From positions 558,001 to 622,000 of the forward strand of contig CAWCVL010000005.1 in NCBI GenBank assembly GCA_963798985.1: 64,000 nt of DNA, read 5' to 3'. A model generated the notes under the pieces. It worked only from the letters and a program-made list of their open reading frames with translations. It searched no databases and was not told where the DNA came from. The first letter of the stretch is position 1. Each line of letters opens with the position of its first letter. Shown here piece by piece: positions 8,262 to 17,700 of the stretch. The translations under genes were made by a program, and so were the position numbers. Source of the DNA: JACCTU01 sp963798985. Lineage in GTDB: Bacteria > Actinomycetota > Thermoleophilia > Gaiellales > Gaiellaceae.

Positions 8262-10101
8262 ATGGACGAAGAACGGATTCTCGGAGGGCTGAACCCGGAG
8301 CAGCGGCGGGCCGCGGAGGCGGTTCGCGGGCCCGTCTGCATTCTCGCGGGCGCGGGCTCGGGGAAGACGACGACGATCACCCACCGGATCGCGAACCAGG
8401 TGGCGACCGGCGCGTTTCTCCCCGAGCAGGTCCTCGCGGTGACCTTCACCGACAAGGCCGCAGGTGGGATGCGCGCGCGGCTCGCAGCGCTGGGCGTCGA
8501 GCGGGTGCGCGCAGTGACGTTCCACGCCGCCGCGCTCGCGCAGCTCTCGTTCTTCGGGAAGGTGCCGAACCTGAAGATCCTCTCCTCGAAGGTGCTGCCG
8601 CTTCGCGCGATCGGCAACTCGCTGCCGATGCCGTACAAGTTCACAGCCGCGGCAGACCTTGCGACCGAGGTCGAGTGGGCCAAGAACCGCCGGCTGACGC
8701 CCGAGACGTACCTCGACGGCCTCGACGAGCACGAGCCGCCGATCCCGCCCGAGCTGATGCAGCGCGTGTTCCGCGACTACGAGCGACGCAAGGAGGAGCG
8801 CGGCACGGTCGATTTCGAGGATCTGCTCGCCGGCGCGGTCGAGCTGTACGAGCGCGACGCGGACGCGCTCGGCGTCGTCCAGGCGCGCTATCGGGCGTTC
8901 ACCGTCGACGAGTACCAGGACGTGAACCTGCTCCAGCAGTCGCTGCTCGAGCTCTGGCTCGGCGAGCGCGACGACGTCTGCGCGGTGGGCGACGACTACC
9001 AGGCGATCTACGCGTTCACCGGAGCGACGCCGCGCCACCTGCTCGAGCTGCCCGATCGCTTTCCGCACGCCACCGTCGTCCGGCTCGAGGCGAACTACCG
9101 CTCGACGCCCGAGGTGCTCGCGCTCGCCAACCGGCTCGTGCCGAAGCTCGGCGGGGCTTCGAAGACCCTGCGGGCGGTTCGCGAGGGCGGCCCCGAGCCC
9201 GTCGCGAGGCCGTTCGCGTCGTTGACCGACGAGCTCGACTTCGTCGTCGAGCGGGTTCGTGCGCTGCACGCCGACGGCGTCGCGTACGACGAGATGGCCG
9301 TCCTCTACCGGCTGAACGCTCGCTCGGCCGACTTCGAGGCCGCCTTCGCCGAGGCGAAGATCCCCTTCCAGGGCGCGGCGCTCCTCGAGCGCGACGCTGC
9401 GCGGCAGCTCCTTAAGGTGCTGCGCGGTCGCGACGATCTGCCGGCGCACGACGAGGTGCGGCGCATCGCGCTCGAGCACGGGTTGCTGGCGGCGCCTCCA
9501 CAGCGGATCGGCGAGCGCGAGGAGACGAGGCAGAAGGACCTGAAGCTGCTCGTGTCGCTGTCCCGGGATGCCGGAACGGTCGCGGACTTCGTCGCCGACC
9601 TGCGGGCGCGGTTTTCGAGCGGGCCGGCCGGTGGTGTCCACCTGCTCACGTATCACCGCGCGAAGGGGCTCGAGTTCGACGCGGTCTTTCTCCCCCGGCT
9701 CGACTCGCGCGAGCTGCCTTCGAAGCGCGCCAAGACGGACGACGAGATCGCGGAGGAGCGGCGCCTGTTCTACGTGGGGATCACCCGTGCCCGACGGCAT
9801 CTCACGCTGACGTGGTCGGCCAAGCCGAGTCGGTTCTTGACCGAGCTCGGGGTCGGCGCGGCGCCGCCCGTCGTCGCCGACGATCCGCTGCTCGTGTCGC
9901 TGAAGCGCTGGCGGCTCGAGCGCTCGAAGGAGGAAGGCAAGCCTGCGTACGTCGTCTTCCACGACGCGACGCTCGCCGAGATCGCAGCGCGCCGACCCGC
10001 GAGCCTCGCGGAGCTCGGCGGTGTCGTCGGGGGTCGGGCCGGCGAAGCTCGAGCGCTACGGCGAGGACGTGCTCGCCGCCGTCGCGGCCGCAGCTGCCTG
10101 A
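8262..10101 (+). CDS. UvrD/Rep-family DNA helicase with C-terminal HRDC domain (UvrD2-like), frame broken near 10026
   Basis: A superfamily 1A 3'-5' helicase. Motifs in order: AGAGSGKTT (Walker A, about 29-37), DEYQD (Walker B, about 216), GDDYQAIYAF (about 243), LEANYRST (about 274), TYHRAKGLEFD (about 463) and YVGITRAR (about 504). The end resembles an HRDC domain, the arrangement of mycobacterial UvrD2. One extra G near 10026 breaks the frame in the HRDC segment; without it the protein reads GVSGVGPAKLERYGEDVL and stops at TGA 10099-10101. The uninterrupted frame instead runs on in arginine-rich nonsense. ATG 8262 is preferred; TTG 8250 is an in-frame alternative, and TACGGT at 8245-8250 could be its -10 box. 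Confidence 0.85.
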
Positions 10102-10105
10102 ACGA

Positions 10106-10131
10106 GAGGGGGCGGCTCTCGCCGCCCCCTC
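10106..10131. terminator. Bidirectional hairpin terminator between convergent genes
   Basis: A perfect 11-bp stem (GAGGGGGCGGC) with a TCTC loop lies 4 bases after the helicase stop and 24 bases from the stop of the convergent DUF839 gene, so it can end transcription from both sides. Confidence 0.8.
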
Positions 10132-10155
10132 GGTGTGCGTTTGCTTCGGCCTCGG

Positions 10156-11919
10156 TCAGTCGTCCACGGTGCTGGTGCTTCCCCAGCCGGGGAGGCGCAG
10201 CAGGACGAGCTGACCGCCGCTCCGCTTGTGCGTGTAGTCGGGAACGCCGAACGGCGCGAAGTTGTCGTCGGACGAGAGCGCCTTCTCGATCCAGTAGGTG
10301 CCCGCCTGGACGGTCACGAGGAACGTTCCCAATCCGAAGTACGGCGACGCGTCGACCACCCCGCTCGACTCCCATGCGCCGAGCAGGCCGGGAGCCGGAT
10401 TGGCGTCCTTGTCGCTCGGGATCCCCGGTGAACCGGTGTTCTCGTCGAGCGATTGGTCGACCTTCGCCGCGATGTCGAGGGCGTTGGTCGCGAACGTGTA
10501 CCGCATGAGCCGAGCGGTCGTCGCGTTGGCTTCGGTCGGACTGAACTGCTGGCTCGACCCGGGATCCTCGGTGATCAGCAGGCCCTGCGGCGTCGACTCG
10601 ATGTTGTCCGGCTGGTGGATCTCGGTCGGCGTCTTCACCGGCTGGTCGTCACCCTCGATGAAGATCGACAGCGAGAGGACCTTCTTCGGGTCGTTCTCGT
10701 CGAGCACCATCTTCCAGACGCGCCCGTTCGTCGACCTTCCCGGCTGCGAGGCACCCGCGGTTCCTCGGCCCGAGTCGACGAGGTAGACGACGTTCTGCAT
10801 GCCCGGCCGCCTGTCATACGCCATGTCCTCGATGCGCACGAACTGGAACGCCGGTTCGTCTTCGGTGTGTTCGTCGCCCCAGTTCTCGAGCACCCACTGC
10901 GGCCCGTCGATCGGGATGCCCGTGACCGCGTCGCGCTGCCAGCCGACGCCCGGTGCGGGCGAGACCGGCAGCGGGTAGCCCTTGTCGGCCGCCATCAGGT
11001 CGGTGCCGTCGGGCCGCCGGCCGGTCGCGATGTCCTTCGGGACCAGCTCGAAGTGGCCGTGGATCGAGGTTGAGTCGCCGGGGGCGAAGTCGAAGTAGTC
11101 GTCCTTGCCCGCCACGTCTGAGACGAACGCGTAGAGGTCGCCGCGGTCGTTCATGACGTCGTTCGCGCTGTCGGCGATGTACGAGTAGACCTGCGACTGC
11201 GCCGGGTTGTTCACGAACGAGTCGTCGCCGGAGAGCACGACGGGATGTCCGTAGCCCGTCACGGCGAGGCTGTTCTCGTGGTTGTGGCGCCCCATGCCCC
11301 AGATCGTGTTCGACTTGCCGGTACGGCCGTCCACCGCGACGACCGCGCCGATCTGGCGCGAGTCAGTGGCCCCGACCGTCGTCGGCCACGGCTTGCCCAC
11401 ACGCTTGACCCAGTCGATGCCCTCCTCGTTCGTGAGCAGGATTGGATGGTTGAACCCGGCCGCCTTGGTGGCGAGGAAGCTCGAGCAGAAGCGCTGGTAG
11501 TTCTCGGTGCTCGTGACGGCGAGCGTGCCGTCGAGCACGCCCGCCGTCGCTCGGTTGAGCGTCAGCAGGCTGACCTGCGCGTTCTCGAAGTCGTTCTGCG
11601 CGTTCGCCTCGGTCGTCGGCGTCGGCGGCATCGGGAACGGGAACGGGACGAGCGACGTCTCGTGGTTGACGTACGCCTCGACCCTGTTGTTGTCGTGCCT
11701 CCGGAGCGCGATCCCGTCGGGGATCGACTCGAACCGGTAACCCCCCACCATGTCGCCGGTCGAGATGATCGCCTCGGTGGTCGAACCCGGCGCGACGCCG
11801 ATCAGCATCGCGGGAGCCGCTGTCTTGAAGCCGTCTTTGTTGTCGTTGTCAGCGGTTGCCGCCGCAGCGACGACCAGAGATGCCGCCACGACGGCGGCAG
11901 ACAAAAGCAGTCGTTTCAC
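10156..11919 (-). CDS. Secreted DUF839 / PhoX-like phosphatase family protein
   Basis: A 587-residue protein with a signal peptide (MKRLLLSAAVVAASLVVAAAA). The body matches the DUF839/PhoX beta-propeller family: repeated acidic loops, FVRIEDMAYDR, QPDNIESTPQGLLITEDPG and many Asp/Asn-rich blade turns. PhoX members are calcium- and iron-dependent extracellular phosphatases; others in the family have no known activity, so the reaction is uncertain. The GTG start follows a strong GAGGGGAGAG site (minus strand, 11933-11924), the same stretch as before the EEP gene. It lies 39 bases downstream of the DUF354 gene and probably shares its transcript. Confidence 0.75.
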   Translation of the reverse strand: MKRLLLSAAVVAASLVVAAAATADNDNKDGFKTAAPAMLIGVAPGSTTEAIISTGDMVGGYRFESIPDGIALRRHDNNRVEAYVNHETSLVPFPFPMPPTPTTEANAQNDFENAQVSLLTLNRATAGVLDGTLAVTSTENYQRFCSSFLATKAAGFNHPILLTNEEGIDWVKRVGKPWPTTVGATDSRQIGAVVAVDGRTGKSNTIWGMGRHNHENSLAVTGYGHPVVLSGDDSFVNNPAQSQVYSYIADSANDVMNDRGDLYAFVSDVAGKDDYFDFAPGDSTSIHGHFELVPKDIATGRRPDGTDLMAADKGYPLPVSPAPGVGWQRDAVTGIPIDGPQWVLENWGDEHTEDEPAFQFVRIEDMAYDRRPGMQNVVYLVDSGRGTAGASQPGRSTNGRVWKMVLDENDPKKVLSLSIFIEGDDQPVKTPTEIHQPDNIESTPQGLLITEDPGSSQQFSPTEANATTARLMRYTFATNALDIAAKVDQSLDENTGSPGIPSDKDANPAPGLLGAWESSGVVDASPYFGLGTFLVTVQAGTYWIEKALSSDDNFAPFGVPDYTHKRSGGQLVLLRLPGWGSTSTVDD

Positions 11920-11958
11920 AACCCTCTCCCCTCGAAGGTGTCCTTGACGAGAGACGTT

Positions 11959-12963
11959 CTAACAGGCCGCGAGCAGAAGGTCGAGCATGATCCGTGGATC
12001 CCGCCGTGTTCCGGTCGAATCTCCCTCTCGTTTCTGCAGCTGGAGCGCCCGGGGATCCGTCAGCGGGACGAGCCGACCTTCGCGGATGAGCGCCTCGTCC
12101 ACGCCACCGAGGCGGCCGCCGAACGTCGTGTAGACCGGTACGCCCAACGCCACTGCCTCGCGGTTCATCGTTCCGCCGGCCGAGACGACCAGGTCGGCGA
12201 ATGCGATCAGGCTCTGGGCGTCGACGGCGCGCTCCGGAACGATCACGGACGGAAGCTCGAGTCCCTGCACGAGCTCGCGCTGCTCCTCGGTGCGCGGGAT
12301 CACGATCGCGTGCACGTCGGGACGGTTCCCGAGGAAGTCGAGGGTCTGGGGAAAGAGCGGGTTCGCGTGCCGGTGGTACAGCGAGACGTCCGGTGGGGGC
12401 CTGAGGACGACGAGCACGCGCGCGAGGTCGAGCTCCCAGGCGTGGAGCACCGCAGGGTCGGGCTTGAAGTCGGCGAGGTAGTACTCCTCTTTGAGGCCCT
12501 CGTACTGGAGCAGCTTGCGCTCGTCGACCCCGTAGGGGCGAAGCCGGTCCGGCGGAATCGCGCCCGGCACGACGACCTTCGTCGCCGCGCGACAGCCGAG
12601 CTGATGTTGCAGGCGCGCCCACTCGTAGTCGAACGTGTTCGAGCTCGGGATACCGAGCCGCCTCGCAGTGATGGTCAGCTCGTGCGAGCCGTGCGCGAAC
12701 GCGACGTCGAAGTCCCTGCCGCGCGCCCACTGCCGCAGCGCTTGTAGCCGCGACCACATCGCGCGGGCCTTGTTCACTCGTCCACGGCCCGCGTGGCGAC
12801 CGATCACGTCGGCCCGAAGACCGTGGAGCTCGAGCAGCTGCAGTGTCTGTCCGTAGTCGCGCGAGGTGATCTCCACCTCGTCGCCGCGTGCCCGCAGCAG
12901 CTCGATCAGAGGCCGGAAGACGAGCACGTGCGCGCTCGCGGTCATATCGATCCAGACCTTCAC
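11959..12963 (-). CDS. DUF354 family (MurG-fold) glycosyltransferase-like protein
   Basis: A 334-residue protein beginning VKVWIDMTASAHVLVF, typical of DUF354. It has a GT-B layout: N-terminal domain with a HGSHELT segment, and a C-terminal domain with SLIAFADLVVSAGGTMNREA, matching the donor-binding region of MurG/UDP-GlcNAc 2-epimerase relatives. DUF354 genes commonly occur in polysaccharide loci, but no reaction is firmly assigned. The GTG start at 12963 is supported by a TAGAGT box 8 bases before it. It is divergent from the antiporter gene (32 bases apart). Confidence 0.75.
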   Translation of the reverse strand: MKVWIDMTASAHVLVFRPLIELLRARGDEVEITSRDYGQTLQLLELHGLRADVIGRHAGRGRVNKARAMWSRLQALRQWARGRDFDVAFAHGSHELTITARRLGIPSSNTFDYEWARLQHQLGCRAATKVVVPGAIPPDRLRPYGVDERKLLQYEGLKEEYYLADFKPDPAVLHAWELDLARVLVVLRPPPDVSLYHRHANPLFPQTLDFLGNRPDVHAIVIPRTEEQRELVQGLELPSVIVPERAVDAQSLIAFADLVVSAGGTMNREAVALGVPVYTTFGGRLGGVDEALIREGRLVPLTDPRALQLQKREGDSTGTRRDPRIMLDLLLAAC

Positions 12964-12971
12964 GGGTCGGA

Positions 12972-12977
12972 ACTCTA
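12972..12977 (-). promoter_or_regulatory. -10 box of a leaderless promoter for the DUF354 gene
   Basis: TAGAGT on the minus strand ends 8 bases before the GTG at 12963, with no Shine-Dalgarno sequence between, so transcription would begin at or next to the start codon. The same box is seen before 16519 and 35444. Confidence 0.5.
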
Positions 12978-12995
12978 CGGAGGCCCTATCGTCAC

Positions 12996-14595
12996 GTGAT
13001 CGATCTCCACTCGAATGAGCTGTGGCAGCTCGTCGGGCTGCTCTTCGGCGTCGGGGCTGCTCGTCGTCCTCGCGCCCGTCCTGCGGATCCCGTACCCGAT
13101 CCTGCTCGTGCTGGGCGGGCTCGCGCTCGCGTTCGTCCCCGGGCTGCCGGAGTTCGAGCTGCCGCCGGAGGTGATCCTGCTCGGGTTCCTGCCGCCGCTC
13201 CTCTACTCGTCGGCGTTCTTCACCTCGGTGCGCGATCTCCGCGCGAACTTCAGGGCCGTCTCCATGCTCGCGATCGGGCTCGTTGCCGCGACGATGGCCG
13301 GCGTCGCCGTCGTCGCGCATTGGCTGGTCGACGATCTCACGTGGCCGGCGGCATTCGTGCTCGGGGCGATCGTCTCGCCGACCGACCCGATCGCCGCCAC
13401 CTCGATCGGGCGGCGCCTCGGCGTGCCGCGCCGCCTGATCACCGTGATCGAGGGGGAAAGCCTCGTGAACGACGCGAGTGCGCTCGTCTTCTACCGGACC
13501 GCTGTCGTCGCCACCGTCGCTGGCACGTTCTCGCTCTGGGAGGCGGGCGCGCAACTTGTCGTCAACGTGGTGGGCGGGATCGCGATCGGGCTCGTCGTCG
13601 GCTACCTCGTGCGCCAGGTGCGCAAGCGCCTCAACGACCCGCCGACGGAGATCACGGTCGCGCTGATCACCGCCTACCTCGCCTTTCTTCCCGCCGAGGC
13701 GCTCGGCGTCTCGGCGGTGCTCGCGGCGGTCACGGTCGGCCTGTACATGGGCTGGTACACACCCGAGCTCACGAACGCGGAAACTCGCGTGCAGGGTGAG
13801 GCCTTCTGGACGATCCTGACCTTCATTCTCAACGCTGCGCTCTTCGTGCTCGTCGGGCTGCAGATCCCACAGGTGCTCGACCAACTCGACGGATGGTCGA
13901 CGAACGAGCTCGCGCTTTCGGCGGCCGCGGTCTGCGCGTCGGTGATCCTGATCCGGCTCGCGTTCGTGTTCCCGCTCGTCTACGTCCCGCGCTTCCTGAT
14001 TGGGAAGATTCGGGAGCGCGACCCGTACCCGACCTGGCGGATCCCGCTGGTCCTCGGGTGGGCAGGGATGCGCGGGGCCGTCTCGCTCGCCGCGGCGCTC
14101 GCGATCCCGCTGACGATCGACGGCGGCGCTCCCTTCCCGGGACGCGAGATCATCATCTTTCTCGCGTCGTGTGTGATCCTCTCGACGCTCGTCCTGCAAG
14201 GGCTGACGCTGCCGCTCCTGATCAAGCTGGTCGGCCTCGAGGACGACGGGGCAGCCGAGATCGAGGAGGCCAAAGCAAGGGTTCGCGCAGCCGAGAGCGC
14301 GCTGGTGCGGCTCGAAGAGCTCGTCGAGGCCGGTGAGATTCGTGAGGACTCGGCGGAGCGGATTCGCGGCCTCTACAACTTCCGGGCAGACCGGTTCCGT
14401 GAACGGCTGGACGACGACCGGAGCGAGATCGAGGAGCGTTCGCAGGCGTTTCAGCAGATCCGTCGCGAGCTCCTGCGGGCGGAGGAGGAGGCCGTCCTCG
14501 AGCTACGCCGCACAGGCGTGATCTCGGACGACGTGATGCACCGGATCCTTCGCGACCTCGCGCTCGAGGAGCTACGCCTGGACTTCGGCGCCTAG
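12996..14595 (+). CDS. CPA1-family Na+/H+ antiporter, frame broken at 13053-13056
   Basis: About 532 residues with some twelve membrane helices. The ion-binding region is plain: GAIVSPTDPIAA (aspartate pair of the CPA1 site) and VIEGESLVNDASALV. A cytoplasmic tail of about 110 charged, helical residues follows. It exchanges Na+ or K+ for protons at the cell membrane. The N-terminal MIDLHSNELWQLVGLLFGVG is read from GTG 12996; one surplus G in the GGGG run at 13053-13056 shifts the frame, after which LLVVLAPVLRIPYPI continues. An ATG at 13015 in the downstream frame would give an atypical Ser/Cys-rich start and is not preferred. Confidence 0.83.
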
Positions 14596-14607
14596 GACTC
14601 TCTCAGT

Positions 14608-14624
14608 CATAATCGATCCTTATG
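14608..14624 (+). promoter_or_regulatory. Dyad and -10 box overlapping the LysR-gene start codon
   Basis: CATAA-N7-TTATG is a perfect dyad whose last three bases are the ATG start codon; it also contains a T-N11-A core, the usual LysR-type box. CATAAT (14608-14613) can serve as -10 box 8 bases before the ATG, giving a leaderless transcript. Autoregulation is an inference from position. Confidence 0.45.
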
Positions 14625-15515
14625 GATACGCGACAGCTCGCTGCGTTTTGCGCGGTCGTCGAGAGGAAGAGCTTCTCACAGGCGGCGGAGCGCCTCGGGG
14701 TCACGCAGCCCGCGGTCAGCCTCCAGATCAGGGCGCTCGAGAAGCGGCTCGGCAAGCAGTTGCTCGACCGCTCGGGACGTCGCGTCGAACCGACCGAGGC
14801 CGGCCGGCGGCTCTACCGGAGCGCACAGCGGATGCTCGCGCTCGAGGACCAGCTGCTCGAAGACGTCGCAACGGTCGGTGAGGGTGAGCTCACCGGGACG
14901 CTCGACCTCGGCGCCTCGACAGGGCCGGCGGCGATCGTGCTGCCGCTCTTGCTGTGCGAGTTCCAGGCCGAGAACCCGGGTGTCAAGGTGTCGCTCACGG
15001 TCGCCGACACCCACGCGGTCGTCGAGCTCGTCGCCGCCCGCGAGCTCGAGCTCGGGATCGTCGGCGCGGCGCGCCGTCAACGCGGGGTTGCGTTCGAGCC
15101 GTTCTTCCGCGACGAGGTGATCCTCGCCACGCCGCCGAAGCACAAGTTTGCGGGCCGCACCATCTCGCTCGACGAGCTGCGCAAGAACCCGCTGATCGTG
15201 ATGCAGGAGGGCGGCGGCGTGCGGCAGCTCCTCGAGGACGAGCTGCGCCGGAGCGGCGAGCGGCTGCGCGACTTCGACGTGCCGCTCGAGCTCGGCCTGC
15301 AGGAGTCCGTGCGGAGCGCGGTCCTGGCCGGCTACGGCGTGACGTTCATCTCGCGGTCCGCCGTCGAGGCGGAGCTCGCCGCGGGAACGCTCGGCGAGGC
15401 TCGCGTGCGCGGGTTGAACCTCGTGCGTGACGTCTCGCTCGTGCGCGCTGCGCGCAAGTCGCCGACCCGAGTCGCCGAGGCCTTCGTGGCCTTCGGCAAG
15501 GAACGCCTGGCGTGA
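14622..15515 (+). CDS. LysR-family transcriptional regulator (CysB/CbbR-like)
   Basis: A 297-residue LysR protein. The winged helix-turn-helix is in residues 1-60 (SFSQAAERLGVTQPAVSLQI), and a periplasmic-binding-like effector domain runs from about 90 to the end (GASTGPAAIVLPLLL, GYGVTFISRSAVEAEL). It stands immediately upstream of the sulfur block, overlaps the following dehydrogenase gene by 4 bases, and a palindrome covers its own start. Regulation of the neighbouring sulfate genes, in the manner of CysB, is therefore plausible; the effector is unknown. Confidence 0.85.
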   Translation: MDTRQLAAFCAVVERKSFSQAAERLGVTQPAVSLQIRALEKRLGKQLLDRSGRRVEPTEAGRRLYRSAQRMLALEDQLLEDVATVGEGELTGTLDLGASTGPAAIVLPLLLCEFQAENPGVKVSLTVADTHAVVELVAARELELGIVGAARRQRGVAFEPFFRDEVILATPPKHKFAGRTISLDELRKNPLIVMQEGGGVRQLLEDELRRSGERLRDFDVPLELGLQESVRSAVLAGYGVTFISRSAVEAELAAGTLGEARVRGLNLVRDVSLVRAARKSPTRVAEAFVAFGKERLA

Positions 15516-16465
15516 TCGTCCGCTGGGGGCTGGACGCGCTCCCCGAGATGCTTGCCGAGCTCGGCATCGAGCGCCCGCTGCTCGTCGCGAGCGAGCGGTG
15601 GTCGTCGCTCGACCTTCCTGCTGCGGCAACCTGGCACGAGATCCCCTCGCACCGGATCGAAGCGCCGGACGACGTCGACGGCCTGCTCGCGGTCGGCGGC
15701 GGGAGCGCGATCGACACTGCGAAGGCGCCGTCCGCTGCACGGGGGCTGCCGCTGGTCTCCGTGCCCACGACGTACTCCGGGTCCGAGTGGACGCCGACCT
15801 TCGGCGTACGCGACCCCGACCGGAAGATGGTCGGCGGTGGCAGCGGCGCAAAGATGGAGGGAATCGTCTACGACCCGAAGCTCACGCTGGGACTGCCGCG
15901 AGCGGAGTCGGGCGGAACCGCGATGAACGCACTCGCTCACTCCGCCGAGGCGCTCTACGTGCAGGGCCGAAACGACGCAGGAGACGAGCGCGCGGTCGCG
16001 GGCGCACGGCTGATCGCGGAGCTGCTGCCGCGCGTGTTGGAGCAGCCGGACGACCTCGAGCTGCGAACGCACCTGCTCGAGGGCGCGGCGCACGCCGGCG
16101 AGGCGCTTGCGCTCGCCGGGCTCGGCCTCGGGCACGCCATGGCGCAGGCCGTCGGCGGGGCGTACGGGCTGCCGCACGGCACGATGAACGCGATCGTGCT
16201 GCCGGCTGCGCTTCGGTTCAACGCCGAGCTCGCGCCCGAAGCCGTGCGTCGCTTCGGCGAGGCGATCGGTGCGGCGGACGACCCTGCTGCGAAGGTCGAG
16301 GAGCTCGCGGCCCTCTCGGGGCCGACGCGTCTCCGGGACGTCGGCGTCCCGGAGGCGGACCTCCCGGGGCTGGCCGAAGCGGCTGCGGCGCGGGCCGGAA
16401 ACCGCGCAAACCCGCGGCCCGCCACGGTCGAGGAGGTCGAAGCGCTCTACCGCTCGATCTGGTGA
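15512..16465 (+). CDS. Iron-containing alcohol dehydrogenase / maleylacetate reductase-like protein
   Basis: A 317-residue group III dehydrogenase fold. The nucleotide loop GGGSAIDTAKA, SVPTTYSGSEWTPTFG, and histidines in NALAHSAEALY and GLGHAMAQAVGG...LPHG for the metal site are visible. Length and the PTTYSGSE segment fit maleylacetate reductase-like members better than classical alcohol dehydrogenases. The GTG start overlaps the LysR stop (GTGA), so it is co-transcribed with the regulator. The true substrate is unknown; given the operon that follows, a sulfonated aldehyde or keto acid is possible but unsupported by residues. Confidence 0.75.
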   Translation: MIVRWGLDALPEMLAELGIERPLLVASERWSSLDLPAAATWHEIPSHRIEAPDDVDGLLAVGGGSAIDTAKAPSAARGLPLVSVPTTYSGSEWTPTFGVRDPDRKMVGGGSGAKMEGIVYDPKLTLGLPRAESGGTAMNALAHSAEALYVQGRNDAGDERAVAGARLIAELLPRVLEQPDDLELRTHLLEGAAHAGEALALAGLGLGHAMAQAVGGAYGLPHGTMNAIVLPAALRFNAELAPEAVRRFGEAIGAADDPAAKVEELAALSGPTRLRDVGVPEADLPGLAEAAAARAGNRANPRPATVEEVEALYRSIW

Positions 16466-16477
16466 GATATAAGCAAA

Positions 16478-16512
16478 GCTAATGTGATTGATTAGCAGTT
16501 AGCAGGTAGAGT
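16478..16512 (+). promoter_or_regulatory. Operator dyad and leaderless promoter of the fumarate-reductase-like/cys operon
   Basis: GCTAAT-N7-ATTAGC (16478-16496) is a perfect 6-bp-arm dyad. It is followed by a direct repeat TTAGCAG-TTAGCAG (16492-16505) and then TAGAGT (16507-16512), 6 bases before the GTG at 16519. The layout suggests a regulator binding over the -35 region of a leaderless promoter. The core CTAAT-N7-ATTAG is shared with the sulfate-importer promoter at 23808-23824. Confidence 0.6.
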
Positions 16513-16518
16513 CGATGC

Positions 16519-17700
16519 GTGCCCTACGACCTGCTCGTGATCGGCAGCGGGGCCTCCGGCCTGGCCGCTGCTGTTGCTGCTGAGCGGGCCGGCGCGAGCG
16601 TCGCCGTGGCGACGAAGGGAGCGCTGCAGAGCTGCAACTCCGCGAAAGCCCAGGGCGGGATCCAGGCCGCCTTCGGCGACGACGACTCGCCGGAGACCCA
16701 CGCGGAGGACGTCTGGACGTCGAGCCACGAGACGGCCGACCGCCGGCTCGTCGAGATCCTGACGAGCGAGGCACCCTCGGCGATCCACTGGCTCGAGGAG
16801 CTCGGCGTCGAGTTCACACGGGAGAACGGCGGCTACCGGCTCGCCCGCTGCGGCGGCGCCACCCGCAAGCGCCTCCTGCAGGTCGGCGACCGAACGGGGC
16901 ACGCGATCACGAAGGCGTTGCGCGAAGCCGTCGAGTCCTCGTCGACCGACACGTTCCCGAAGTCGCCGCTGTCCGAGCTCGTGCAAACGGAGCACGGCTG
17001 GCGCGCGCAGGTCGGCGAGCGGACGATCGACGCGGCAACCGTCGTCCTCGCCGCGGGCGGCCGCTGCTTTCGCGAGGCGGAGGAGCGCGGCGAGCTCTCG
17101 ACGAACCATCCCGGTGCGACCGGCGAGGTAACGCAGATCGCCCTCGACCTCGGCGCGCAGGCCCGCGACCTCGACGCGCTCCAGTACCACCCGAACGGCG
17201 GCGCGTGGCCGGAGACGATGCAGGGCTACTCGATCCCCGAGACGACGCGCGCCTACGGCGCCGTGCTGCTGAACGCCGACGGTGAGGAGTTCACCGACTC
17301 GCTCGGACCGCGCGACGCCGTCTCACAGGCGATCGTCGACGAGGTCGCGAGAGGTAAAGGAGTCGAGACGCCCGACGGGCGGCCGGCGGTCTACCTCGAC
17401 ACGACGCGCATCTCCGAGGCCGACGCAAACATCTCGCTCCCGTACATGCTGCGGCGCTACCGGCGCGGTGGCATCGACCCGCTGCGCGAGCCGCTCTTCA
17501 CCTATCCGGTGCTCCACTACCAGAACGGCGGGCTCGTGATCGACGAGCACGGCGAGACGACGATCGAAGGGCTCTTCGCCGCCGGCGAGATCGCGGGCGG
17601 CACGCACGGACGGAATCGCATGATGGGCAACTCCCTCCTCGAGTGCACCGTGTTCGGCCGCCGAGCAGGCAAGGCCGCCGCGGAGAAAGCGAAGGCATGA
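16519..17700 (+). CDS. Fumarate reductase/succinate dehydrogenase-type flavoprotein (short)
   Basis: A 393-residue FAD enzyme with the dinucleotide fold VIGSGASGLAAA at the N-terminus, CNSAKAQGGIQAAF (flavin-attachment region), the catalytic arginine in GPRDAVSQAI (about 267), a His in LHYQNGGLV and THGRNRMMGNSLLE near the end. It lacks the C-terminal helical and tail domains of SdhA/NadB (usual length 530-600), and no iron-sulfur or membrane subunit gene is nearby. It could be a soluble reductase of a C=C bond in an unsaturated diacid or analogue, or an L-aspartate-oxidase relative. It is not AprA-sized. First gene of the sulfur operon; GTG start with TAGAGT 6 bases before. Confidence 0.75.
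   Translation: MPYDLLVIGSGASGLAAAVAAERAGASVAVATKGALQSCNSAKAQGGIQAAFGDDDSPETHAEDVWTSSHETADRRLVEILTSEAPSAIHWLEELGVEFTRENGGYRLARCGGATRKRLLQVGDRTGHAITKALREAVESSSTDTFPKSPLSELVQTEHGWRAQVGERTIDAATVVLAAGGRCFREAEERGELSTNHPGATGEVTQIALDLGAQARDLDALQYHPNGGAWPETMQGYSIPETTRAYGAVLLNADGEEFTDSLGPRDAVSQAIVDEVARGKGVETPDGRPAVYLDTTRISEADANISLPYMLRRYRRGGIDPLREPLFTYPVLHYQNGGLVIDEHGETTIEGLFAAGEIAGGTHGRNRMMGNSLLECTVFGRRAGKAAAEKAKA

Noticed and set aside
13015..14595. ATG 13015 as the native start of the antiporter
   Set aside because: The resulting N-terminus is Ser/Cys/Gly-rich and lacks the first helix, whereas GTG 12996 with one base removed gives a normal antiporter N-terminus.
16519..17700. Identification of the flavoprotein as AprA (dissimilatory APS reductase alpha)
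   Set aside because: It belongs to the same superfamily, but is about 270 residues too short, has no AprB ferredoxin partner and sits with the assimilatory CysH/CysC/CysD/CysN set.
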